A stretch of DNA of 64,000 bases. Origin: Malania oleifera. Its lineage: Eukaryota > Streptophyta > Magnoliopsida > Santalales > Ximeniaceae. A program made the position numbers and the translations under genes. Where the stretch lies: the NCBI RefSeq assembly GCF_029873635.1, contig NC_080422.1:14663936-14727935 (forward strand). Direction: 5' to 3'. The notes under the pieces are model-generated. The model ran no database searches and was not told the DNA's origin. It saw only the letters and a program-made list of their open reading frames with translations. Below, piece after piece: positions 22,674 through 34,800 of the stretch. Every line of letters begins with the position of its first letter. Position 1 is the first letter of the stretch.

Positions 22674-25600
22674 TTCTCCCACTTGGTTCAAGTGAAATTA
22701 CTTAACGTAGTTGATCATAATGCGCATATATTAGTTATTATTAATATGTAGAAAACTTGTAGAAGTCGTGGCGGCTCTGTATCATCTTTATTAACATTAT
22801 TCCTTCCATGCACTACAAAACAAGTTCCACTACACATAATGATCTTTTAGTTGAGAGGCATACATTAGGTCCAAATTTAATCCTGTTATCATATTCCATA
22901 ACAATTATGTATACAAAATAGAAAACAAAAATAACAGAAACATTTTTATTATCGAGCTCAAATATCAATTGAACAACATACATTAAGATTCAATAATGCC
23001 CATCTTTTCAACATGACCAATAAATATTTTGGGCGGCAATCCTTTCATCAAAGGATTTAACTATCATATAATCGGTGTTAATATGTTCAATTGACACTTT
23101 TTGTTTCTATACGTCTTCTTTAACAGCAAAGTATTTCAATTCCATATGCTTAGCACCCTTGGAATACTTATAATTCTTAGAGAAGAAGACAGCTGCGGAA
23201 TTGTCACAATAAATTTTCAGCGGCTTGGCGATACTGTTGACTATTTCAAGTCCCGAAATAAAGTTCTGCAACCAATTAGTCTGAACTGTAGCCTCAAAAC
23301 AAGCTACAAATTCAGCTTCCATAGTGAATGTAGCAATTATTGACTACTTCGCACTCTTCCATGAAATTGCTCCTCGAGCTAGCAAGTATACATAGCCAAA
23401 TGTGGACTTTCTTGTATCCACACATCCAACAAAATCAGAATCCGAATATCCAACCACCTCAAGATGATCAGACCTTCGATACATAAGCTTGTAATCTTTC
23501 GTTCCTGGCAAGTATCTTAGAACTTTCTTTGCAGCCTTCCAGTGAATCATTCTTGGATTACTTTGATATCTACCGAGCATTCCAATTGCAAAGCTAATAT
23601 TAGGCCTTGTGCATGTTTGAGCGTACATCAAGCTCCTAACAACAGATGCATAAGAAACATCCTTCATTTGCCCCCGTCCAGATCATTTTTAGGACATTAC
23701 ATGAGACTGAACTTGTCTCCTTTCTGAATTGGAATGGATGAAGCTGAGCATTTGTCCATTTTAAATCTCTTTAAAACTTTATTTATATAACCTTTTTGAG
23801 ACAAACCAACTAGTCCTTGGGATAGATCTCGAAATATTTCTATTCTGATCACATACTTTGCCTCTCCCATATCTTTCCTTTCAAAGTTTTTAGAGAGAAA
23901 TTCTTTAGTCTCATGTAACAGACCAAGATCATTAGTTGCAAGCAAAATATCATCAACATACAGAATGAGGAATATAAACTTACTCCCACTAATCTTCAGA
24001 TATATAGACCGATCAACAATGTTTTCTTTAAATCCAAAGGAACCAATGATATTATTAAACTTAAGATACCATTGTCGGGAAGCTTGTTTAAGTCCGTATA
24101 TTGACTTCTTAAGTTTACACACCAAATTTTCTTTCCCTTCAATTGTAAAACCCAATGGTTAATCCATATAAACATCTTCATCTAAATTCTCATTTAGAAA
24201 GGTAGTTTTCACATCCATTTGATGTAACTCTAAATTGTAATGAGCTACTAAAGGCGTAATAATTTTGAAAGAATCTTTCTTAGAGACTGGTGAAAAAGTC
24301 TCTTTATAATCAATACCATTTTTTTCTGAGTAAAGCCTTTAGCAACAAGTTTGACCTTATAACGTTCAAGGTTACCATGAGAGTCTCATTTGGTTTTAAA
24401 ACCCCATTTACATCCAACTCTCTTGTAACCTTCTAGCAATTCCACAATATCCTAGACTTCATTTTGTTCCATAGATTTTAACTCTTCTTTCATAGCATCT
24501 ATCCATTTATTAGAATTATCACAGCTAATGGCCTATGAAAACAAAAATGGATCATCTTCAATTCCTAAGTCAACATCTGACTCTTGAAGATAAACCACTT
24601 AATCATGTGAGATAGCATATCTCTTTTCTCTTTGAGATCGTCTTAATGCAACCTCTTGTGGTTTTTCTATAATAGGTTTACTTTGAATAGCAGGAGTTGT
24701 AATTTCCTTAATTTCCACATTTAATGGAACCATACTTCCACTAGTTTCGTCATTCTCAATGAACCTAACATTTCCAGTTTCAGCTATTCTTATGACATGA
24801 TTAGGACAATAAAATATATACCCTTTCGATTTTTCTGGATAACCAATGAAAGTACCACTGATTGTTCTTGCATCCAGCTTCTTTTCCTATGGATTATTAA
24901 CTTTAATTTTTGCCTGACAACCCCAAACATGCAGGTGTCGTAAACTTGGTTTCCTATCAATCCAAAGCTCAAATGGTGTCTTTGGAACTGCCTTACTAAG
25001 AACACTATTTAATACGTACATGGCAGTTTTTAGAAGCATACATCCACAATGAATTGGGTAAAGACTTTCTTCTTATCATGCTCCTAACCATATCCATCAA
25101 AGTCCTATTACGCCTTTCTAATACACCATTCTGTTCTGGTGTACCTGGCATTGTATATTGAGCACAAATACCACGTTTTTCAAGGAATTTAGCAAATGGA
25201 CCAGGTAGTTGTCCAATTTCGTTATACCTTCCATAATATTCACCACCTCTATCAGATCTAACAATTTTCACCTTTTTGTCTAATTGTCTTTCAACTTCAT
25301 TTACATAAATCTCAAAAGCATTTACCGCTTGAGATTTATCATGTAGCAAGTAGACATATCCGTAATGTGAAAAATCATCGATAGGTGATGAAATATCTAT
25401 CATTACTGAAGGTATTTACGTCAAAGGGTCCACATATATCAGTGTGTATAATTTCTAGAAGTTGAGTGCTCCTTGTGGCTCCTTTCTTTGTGTGTCTTAT
25501 CTACTTTCCTTTAATACAATCTACAAAAATGTCAAGGTTAGTGAAATCCAAATCTGGAAGTATTTCATTCTTTACTAATCTTTCCAGTCTTTCTTTAGAA

Positions 25601-25680
25601 ATATGACCTAACTGTTTATGCCACAAGTAAGCAGATCGTTCATTCACTAAACTTCGTTAAGTGCCAATACTATGATGCGA

Positions 25681-27785
25681 TGTTGACTCTATGGGTCATT
25701 GCCAGTTTTGATAATGACAAATACTCTAGTATTTAATGGTTGCCAAGTTTGTGTGTAGGTTCTTATTGGCAAGTTCATATAATGGCATATGACAACTTGA
25801 AGAAAAGTTAAGACCCAGCATATTTATTGTTGTATTTTTTATCATTGGGTCTGTAATAATTTTAGTTTAAATGGGTATGTAATAATCTCTGCATATCATG
25901 CATGTAGGAAGTAAGCTCAGAAAATGATCATATGCAAATTATAGAAAAACCTTAGGGATCACCCTTCGGTCGACCGACGCCGGATTTTTGGGACTATCTT
26001 AAAATGGTCTTAGAAAAAACCTTCGGTCCCTACACATATGCACAAACAGTCCCCAAAATAACTTGCTCAATCAGGGGATCAAATTGAAAATGAATTGGAC
26101 CATATAGGCAAAATTGTGAGAGGACGGGTGATCGAACCCTCGGTGTTCAAAACGCCTTGGGCACTTGAACCACTAGGAAGTCAGCGGGTTGACCTGGTTT
26201 TGGGCGATCGAACCAGAAATGAGCATATTGGCTCTAGGCGACCGAACCCTTAAAAGGGAACTTTTCACCAACTTGGGCCACCGAAAGTTTTAGATCAAAA
26301 TAGGCCCCAGGCGACCTAACACTTGAGTTTGTTTAACCGAACTTAGCTTTGGGCACCCGAACTGCGGACATAAAGTTTCTAACTTTTGTTCAGTCAATCA
26401 AGCTTGAACTCGAGCACCCGGATCTTTTAAAATGACATTTTTGAGCTGAGTCTATTCGGGCGACCGAACTAAAGTTCAGCCACCTGAAACCTCTCGGGTT
26501 GCAAATTTTTTAACCGAGAAAATTAAAGGTAATTGGGGTTAATTTTAATAAACACAAATAAAATATTTTGGAAAATTCCCACCATTTCTATATATACCCA
26601 ATCATTTGTCAAAATTAGTAGGGGATTAGCAAAAAGATTAGGGAAAAAATTCTCTAAAAATCCATAACCTTATTTTGCCCATACTACCTCCAAATACTCA
26701 CATATACTCCTCTCCTTGATCATACATCTATTATGAGTGATCCAAGTGTGATTATGGTAAATCCTAAGATTGCTAAATACTCTCTCTTGTGCTTTTTGTT
26801 TGTGCTTGATTTTTGAGAGTTAAGCAAGGGTGTTTCCCACCAATTTCATTTGATAAATTTTGTGTAGGAAAACTCATTGGCCTTAGGATCTTTGCATTGT
26901 CGTTGCAAGATTCTTTGTGCTACATTTTTGTGTGTGCAAAAACCCATTTTCCAAAGCTTATTTTTCAAATAACTTTTGTGCCTTTTATATCGAAGAAAAT
27001 ATTGTTGAGGTTGTTTGAATATTCTGATTGGCATCTTTGAAACCCTAAGCTTGCATTGAGATATTTTATATTGTGTTTCAAAGAAAACCTTGTTTATACA
27101 CTCTTGTGCATATTTGAGATTATCCATAATACTGAGTGTTGATTGCACATAGTCACATCACTGAGCTTATATTTCCTATATTGTTGATGTGTGTTGATTG
27201 ATTGTCATTTGGTACATATCTGCTTGATTGAGAAGCACAATCACTGTTCCGGTTTGGTTTGTACTGTATTGGTTGTATTTCATGCGTGGACCTGAAATGG
27301 GAGACTAACCCTATGGAATAGTCCCGGATTGGTTTAGACCCGGTTAGGAAAACTAGGTGCACCATCCTAATAAGGTGTAGGTTGAGGTCAGCCCCGCTAA
27401 TTGACCTGGTTCTAAAGGTTGAGATTAGCCCTATGCTAATTGACCTGGTTGTAATCGATGTCGTTCCACCCGTTAAGTGAGCATTAGTGGAATTCTAGGG
27501 CTTGCGAGCTAGAGGCGGGAATATAGACAGTATTGGTTAACCCCCAATAACATATCATGCGTGTACTTTTTATTTTTGCAGTTTATATTCCGCACTTTCA
27601 TTTTCAGCACATGTATGTATTTTTTTTAATTCATTATATGTTGTACATGTGTTAATTGGGTTTAGATTAAATAGAAAGACCCTAGGTTTATGTAATACTG
27701 CTGCTAGAGTGGTTGACCTAAGGATAAATTTTTTAAATACCCAATTCACCCCCCCCCCCCTCTTGGGAATACACCAAAACTAACA
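25681..27785 (+). mobile_element. Solo LTR, GGTCGACC-motif family (copy C), nested in copia
   Basis: A 2105-bp LTR, tgttgactctatggg to aaaactaaca, with a perfect 5-bp target duplication tgcga (25676-25680; 27786-27790) inside the integrase region of the copia fossil. Plus orientation: the motif cluster (about 25965-26490: one full TTCGGTCGACCGA-type copy near 25965, then mostly gcgaccgaac and gcacccgaac variants) precedes a TATA-like tctatatatac at 26587-26597. An 11-base C run lies near 27750-27760. It has no coding region and is younger than the copia insertion it interrupts. Confidence 0.9.
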
Positions 27786-29783
27786 TGCGAGGTTAAAAGT
27801 GTTTCAGCATAATGATTATCAAGTTTTAACTTATATAATCCATCGCAAAGCATACCACAACCAACCATACAGGTATCCTTAAATAAACTGAAACATCCTT
27901 TATTAAAATTACAAGTGTATCCAGATACATCCAATTTAGATAATGAAACTAAATTCTTAGAAATACTAGGAACATAAAAAATCTCATATAAATTCAAACA
28001 ATAACTAGTGTCTAGGATTAAACGATAAGTCCCAACAGCTTCAACTGACACTTTTATTCTGTTCCCCATGAAGATAAACTTTTCATTTGGGTTTATGTTC
28101 CGGATTGTAAGAAATCCTTACATCATATTAGAAACATGAGTTGTATATTCAGAATCAATCCACCAAGTATTATAAGGAACTTTAACTAAATTTGATTCAA
28201 AACATACATAAGCACCAGGCTTACCCTTCCTTTCGAACCAAGCTTTCCGTTTCAAGCAGTACTTCTAGTAATGTCCAAGTTTCCCACAGAAACGACACTT
28301 GTCCTTACTTGATACCTTCTTCTAGATATGAGAAGAGGATTCATTATCCTTTAAAGATCCTTTCCCCTTTCCATGCTTCTTTACTTTCTTTTCAACTCCT
28401 TGATTGTTCATATAATGAATAAAGTAAATTCTTTTATTGTTCATTCGTGTTTCCTCTTGAACTAGCATACTGTGCAACTCATGCACATTCCATTTATCTT
28501 TCATGGTGTTATAGTTCATTTGAAACGGTCCATACTCAATCGGTAATGAGTTTAAAATGAACTGAACAAGGAAATTTTCATTCACATCCATTCCCAAAGT
28601 CTTAAATTTTGCTGCAATATTTGTCATTTCAACAACATGCTAATGCATAGTATATGAACCATCGAACTTCATGGTGGTTAACGTACCCATTAATGTCCCA
28701 GCAAGAGACTTATCTACTGTTTAGAAACGCTCCCCCACAAACTTTAAAAACTTTTTAACACTTTCAGTTTTGGGAATAGCTGTCTTGATGTTATTTGCAA
28801 CACTCATTCGCATAAACATCAAACTTAACATGTTTGATCTTTCCCAATTATTATAATAGATTATTTCTTCAGCACTGCTAAAATCAATAATAGCAGCAGG
28901 CTGATTACTTACGAGTACCAAATCAAGATTTAATACACTGAGATGAAATTGAACTTGTTCACTCCAATAAGCAAAATTCAACCCATTAAACATTGGAACA
29001 AATGAAACATGCAAGTGTAACGATTCAGGCACAGATACTGTAAAAATTAACCATACTTAATGTTTTGAATGAAACATTTATAAGATCACAAATATAAATA
29101 TATTAATGTTTTCCTTTGGGAAAAACAATAATGTAAAGAGTTTTAAATTGATGCTAATTAAATTTTAAATTTTAACATTACTTTGGTAACATTATATGTA
29201 CTCATTATAAGTATCTATTATCTTTGGATAAATAGATAAAATAATAATACATAATAATATTACTAAAACATTATCCTTATATTATAAGAACAATTAATCG
29301 ACCTTTGGGTGATTCTTGATGTCTTATAATAATTTTATATCATTCTAGCATCAAACATATGAGTACTTGACTTAATGATTTAGTCACTTTGGTGATTAAA
29401 ATCAAAATACTTTATAACATCACAATGTTAAAATATTGTGAGTAACGTAAACATGTTGACAAAATACTTGTAGATTATATTAGCATACCTTAACATTATA
29501 TATATTTACTATCACATCATACATTCTGCACCATTATTATTATTACATAGATTTTAAGAAGTATCATGGCAGAATAGAATTAAACACAATGCACATTAAA
29601 TAAGTTTGGAGACGTGCTACATTATCAGATTTTATTAACCAAGATGTACCATACTTACACCATTTTGCCTTTGAAAAATAGAAGGTTACTATGCCTTGAT
29701 TCATAAACTAAAATTTACCGAAACATGAACTTTTAATCATAATCGAAAATCATGAGTTTCTACAACTTAACTCTAATACCACA

Positions 29784-29895
29784 TGCAAGTTTAAACATGA
29801 TAAATATTATTCATATATCATAATTTTAAGACCTTTGAAATTCATAATTTTATAATCATTAACGTTAAAATAAAACATAACCTGATCCATAGCCT

Positions 29896-29945
<50 letters not shown>

Positions 29946-30257
29946 CAGACTGTGTTTCTATCTCATAACCCTTGCTCTTCCTTATGTTTCAACTTAATCT
30001 GATGAATATATTTAGCATAAGCATCATAGGTTGAGATAGGACCCTCTCTTTTATAATCACTTCCATCAAGTGATTAATAATGTATCATAATTATAGATTT
30101 CTCATATTCCGAGATATCATTATAGTTTTACAAAATTCTAAGATCATTAATCAGAAAACATAATTACAATTATGATAACAATATTTTATTTAAAGACCTT
30201 TCATATTATCTCAACAAATATGATTATAATTTCATTTGAAACAATTAATGTCTTACA
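29784..30257 (-). repeat. Copia 5' LTR with expanded (TA)n
   Basis: 474-bp partner LTR, tgcaagtttaaac to gtcttaca. The (TA)n run at about 29899-29942 is roughly three times longer than in the other LTR, which shows microsatellite growth after insertion. Confidence 0.88.
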
Positions 30258-30262
30258 TGAAT

Positions 30263-30744
30263 TTATTTCATTAATCGGCAAGTTTCCAATTTTTATTTGT
30301 AACAGATTGGGGCTAGTAAATTTTTTTGGGCAAATTTTTCCTGGTCTAACTATGTGTTTATAACTTCACATAAATTGTGTATCAATAAAAATATTTTATA
30401 TATAAAAATTGTTTCCTTTCTCATACACTTTTATTTTGTATTTGATATCATAAATTTCGAAATTGAAATTTAGATTTGAATGAATTTTAACAAATCTAAA
30501 TACAATACCTTTCCCAAATATAGATTAAAGAATAAGTTGTGGAAGTCGATCAAAACATATACTACCTTCGAAAAGTAAGGGAAAGAAATTGCAAAGGTTA
30601 GGGGAGGGAAAGGGAGCCTACCCCCATTCCCTCCCATCCATTCAAACTCTCTCAAGTCTAGCTAGTTCAAAGGGAAACAACCTTGTACTAAGAAACCTGT
30701 TTCTTCATGTGTAGTAGTCTAAATGTTTAATATTTAAAAAATAA
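30263..30744. other. Spacer, nothing supported
   Basis: AT-rich to 30590. The stretch 30590-30660 is a purine/pyrimidine-rich segment (ggggagggaaagggagcctaccccc) of a kind common in dispersed plant repeats. No gene. Confidence 0.4.
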
Positions 30745-31252
30745 ACATTGATAGGGCTACGAAGGAGCAGAACTTTAACATGCTCAGCCCGACTTGCCTC
30801 GGCTATGCAAAGAGGGAACTCAGCTTGGGCACTAAAACTCAGCTTGATCTGAGCTCAAAAAGTTAAGCTTGAGCTCCACTCGAGATTAAAAATATTAGCT
30901 CGAACTTAACCTCAGACTCGACTCATTTGCGAGCTCAAATTCAACCTCAAATTCAGACTAAAATTTTATAAATGTCCTAGCAATAACAATTTCATAAACC
31001 TATTAATGAGCTTATTGTTGAACACCTTAATAAGCCTAATAAACAAGCCCACTTGAGCTAGTTGTCAAGTTGCTCACGAGCCAAAACAAGCCGAGCTCTA
31101 CTATTCTCATGCTAGACTCATTTATAAACCGAGCCTGAAAATTAAACTCGGGACATACTCATTTAGATAATAAATAAGCCCAAACAATACCTTACCAAGC
31201 CAAATTCCCAAGCTATTCGAGACAGTGCTGGTTCGTTTGCAGCCTTAGACAA
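30745..31252. repeat. Dispersed repeat rich in agctcgag-like words, possible DNA-transposon remnant
   Basis: Starts with atagggctacgaaggagc and ends with ggttcgtttgcagccttag, an imperfect inverted pair. The interior repeats words such as gagctc, actcgag and gcttgag. A second, weaker member lies at 58110-58740 (cctagggttgcaaatga at its left end). This pattern recalls non-autonomous hAT-like plant repeats, but I cannot prove the family. Confidence 0.4.
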
Positions 31253-31859
31253 TTTTCCCAAACAAGGAATAGCCACACCCCACCTTTCCCTTTCTGCCAG
31301 ATCATGAACAATCTGTGTCTCAACATTACATTTGAATGCCTTGTGCCAAGAACATTAATGGTATAAAACCACAACTTAAGGCAGGCATGTTGGCAATGAC
31401 CAAAATTCTCTCCAAACTCCCAAAAATGGGGCAAAAACAATCGGGAGAGATTTCATAACAAATTGGCCAACCCACCAATGCCAATGCCCAATCCTCATTT
31501 CTTCAGACCACAGGGATACAGCAAACTGCCTAACACAAAACTTAGGCAATACCATGTTCAACAAATCAAACCAATCTTAAACTCACTATGAGATCCCCCT
31601 GAGATTAACCAAACACCAATCACAAGATAAACAGGCCATTACATGTTTGATCACCTAAAAGCAGTCATACACAAACGGATAGAACATCGGCATAGATAGA
31701 TACCATATGCAACCAACGCGGTCTTGTTTTAGTTTTTACAATAGACGCAGAAACACAGGTTTGGGAGTCACTTCAGCATGAATCTAGACCAATCACATTT
31801 TTTCTCAAGGCATACATAAAAAGCGGTTAATATGATGTGTAATTTGGGACAGAAACCCC
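31253..31859 (-). other. Downstream flank of TMA7, likely including its 3' UTR
   Basis: Minus-strand 3' flank of the gene that ends at 31860. The first 100-250 bases after the stop are probably 3' UTR. No poly(A) signal is certain. The longer frames here (31213-31440, 31376-31564) show no domain and I do not treat them as genes. Confidence 0.4.
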
Positions 31860-34800
31860 TCATTTCTTTCCACTTTTCTTCAACCCAGAACCTCCAAATG
31901 CCCCCTTCTGTTGAGCCTTGGCCCTAAGCTCCTTGAGTGCCTGCCCACAACAAATTGAGATCAGATGATCAAATCAGTCAATCAAAAGTTGCAATAGAAG
32001 GAAAGGAAAAACATCAAAAAGGAGGACAATAAAAGCAAAATCAAAATTCCTCCCCACCTTTTCCTCTTCTTTCTTCTTTTGAAGGTTGGCCTTGTCCATC
32101 TGCAAAGCAGCAGATACATTTCAAGTTGAATAAATATGATCAGAAGTTTATTATTTACATGCATGCAGAAAGATTAACTTTACATATGTTTTATATAATG
32201 GAAACAAGGTAAGAACCGAAATAATGGAATAGAAAATGTATAGGGACATAATAATTTACAAAAAAGAGTCACACTGTTAATAAAGATTCAAATATACATT
32301 CCTATAATATTTAAGATTTACACATGGACAAGACCACACACTACAGAATATTAAAGTTACATTTGTCTAAAAGAACGGAAATGGGGTGAACGGAAATATT
32401 AAAATACAAAATGCACAGGGAAATGATAATTTACCAAAAAAAAAGTCACTTAGTGTTAGAAAGATATGAATAGATCTTCCTATGATGAAATTTAAAAATT
32501 CTTATTCATTTTCTATTCCATATTATGGATTGATGAAAATTCCTGCACCATAACCATTCTTTTCGTAACCTACCCTATACCACAAATTAGATGAAACCTA
32601 AGGCTCCATTATGACCAAGGATTTTGCGAGAGAAGAAAAAGGCAGGCAAGGAGGAAAATGTTTCCCAATTTGCGTTGCCCTTTCTCAGTCTCAAACAATA
32701 TTTGAAATCGGAATTTAAAAATATAATTCAAAATTAAAAAATGAGTATATACAAATATAAAAAAAATAAAAATTGTTCATTCAACCATGGATCCAATTAG
32801 GGAAGAGGGGGGCTCACTAAATTCTATTTTACATTAATAAAATTATTCCCACTAATATTACATAATGCCACCCCGCCTTTCATTTTTTCTTTCTTTCTTT
32901 CATTCTTGAACCATCCATTCTTAATGGAAGACAAGCATAAATCTGAAACTTAGACAGAGTGTTTCCTTGGGGGATAAATAATTTTCTACTAGATTACAGG
33001 ATAGAAACTCAAAATAGTTCAATCGATGCTTTTACAATACTACAATCAGATTGCAACAAAATAGTGTAAACCAGATGAAAAATTAACAATTTTTCCCAAA
33101 AAAAATAAAAACAAATAAAATGCTTATCTTCTCTTTAACCCTAGAATACTGGATTTAGGACACGAACTTCAACATCTACACAATTTCTTGGTCAGGTTAT
33201 TTAATTTACTTATATATCCTTAAAACTACTTTTCTCAATTACTTTTTTAACCCTCAACTATCCATTTTTTAATATGAAAAAAAACCCACACAAAACCACA
33301 TTTACACGCCGATGCTTCCAGCAATGTCAACAACAGTCAAATCTTCATGTTAGAGGAGACAGGGGCGTTGTGGGCGGTAATGATCAAGTTCATGGTACAA
33401 TTGATGCACCAATGAAGTCATCCCTGTCTTCAACATAACCGGCACCACCCTCTCCAAGGTTCTTCAGTTCTGCAAGAGGCATGCTGATGCTTTCGGCAAT
33501 GCCTCGGCCGCAGCCGCACCGAAAGCATCAGCTGACAATCTGAAGTCCTCTACAATCTCATCATGGTTAATATCATATCTATATCATCTTCCCCTTTTGT
33601 TTACATGAAATTTCATTTTCAAATTTCAAAAATGTTCAAGAGAGGTTGATGCTCTCTTCCCAGTGTATTTGCAGACCAATCTGGGTTCTCTTGTTGCTAA
33701 AAAATTCTTCTTTTGTTGTTCATAAATCTTGACTAATTTGTTAGGGGTTTTTTGGAGGGGGGTGATTAATTGTGCTTTTGTAGAGACCCGGAAAATAGTA
33801 AGTAATGAAATAATAAAGAAAAGAGGGAATTTGATTCGGCACAGGCCAAACCTAAACTTAGAAAATCGTCGACGGTTTTGAGTTACCGCGGCCAGGTAAA
33901 GGTAAAATGGTGAAGATGGTTTGATTAAAAAGCCCAAACCGTCAACAGTTTCCCTTGCGCCAGCAAGCCCTATATAAGATATTCAAGTCATTTTCTTTCA
34001 TGAAAATAAAACTCTCTCCTCTCTCTCTTAGGGCTGCGGCCATCTCCCCTTCTCTCTTCGATTTTGGCCCAATTTCAGCCCAAATTGAAGGATTAACGTG
34101 ATTTCGGGATCCCTGCTACGATTCTCCGCTGGTTAATCGGAGCAATTTCGCTGTTCAAGCTTCCCAAGCACCACTCCAAAACTAGAGTAAGGAAGTTGTT
34201 TTACCAAATTTAATTGGTTATTGGAAGAATATGAGCTTAAGAGTATTAAAAGGGTAAATATTCTGGGGTTGAGCTGATTGAATTAAGATATTTGGATACA
34301 GGGTTTGTGTGAGCGCGCAGACACAGTTTTGGGTTCCCTCTAGGCACGTTCCCAGGAAGCAGGTAAGGGGAATAGCTTATGTTAGGCGTTTACAGAAATC
34401 TTATTGAATAAATTAAAGTATGATATTTCTGAGTTATATAAATGTTTTCCTGAGTATACTGATTTGTGAAAATGGAAACTTTAGAAATGATATACAAACA
34501 TATAGGTTTTGAGAAAGTTGGGTTAATGGGATGAGTAAAACCCTAGAAATGGTTATATTATTATTTTTGGCAAAACAGTATAGTATAAAGTATCACTCAA
34601 TCTAGGCGGCATGAGTTTGAATGTATGTATAAATAAATTCGCCAGTTTTTATGGAGAAATATATATATCTATATATACAAAGATACGATTTTATACGGTA
34701 CAATTTTTATACAGAATTATAGCGTCCTATTAAAGACTACAGTACAGATTTCATACAGGATTACAACATCCTGTAAAGGACAATAGCATTCTATATACAA

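Larger units (their letters stand above)
22205..30257 (-). mobile_element. Ty1/copia element with target duplication, split by a solo LTR
   Basis: Broken but structurally complete minus-strand copia fossil. LTRs lie at 22205-22673 and 29784-30257, flanked by a perfect 5-bp duplication tgaat (22200-22204; 30258-30262). Directly inside the 5' LTR is a primer-binding site (tgtggtattagag on the minus strand, about 29771-29783). Inside the 3' LTR is a polypurine tract (aagtgggagaa, 22674-22685). The coding order on the minus strand is the expected one: gag (about 28320-29035), protease/gag-pre-integrase (27791-28070), integrase (about 25005-25660), reverse transcriptase (LYVDDILLA near 23950) and RNase H (SDSDFVGC, TRKSTFGYVY, ARGAISWKS near 23350-23470). 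It is broken many times. By eye the two LTRs differ at about one base in ten, so it is several million years old at usual plant rates. A second LTR element (25681-27785) inserted into integrase. Confidence 0.92.
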
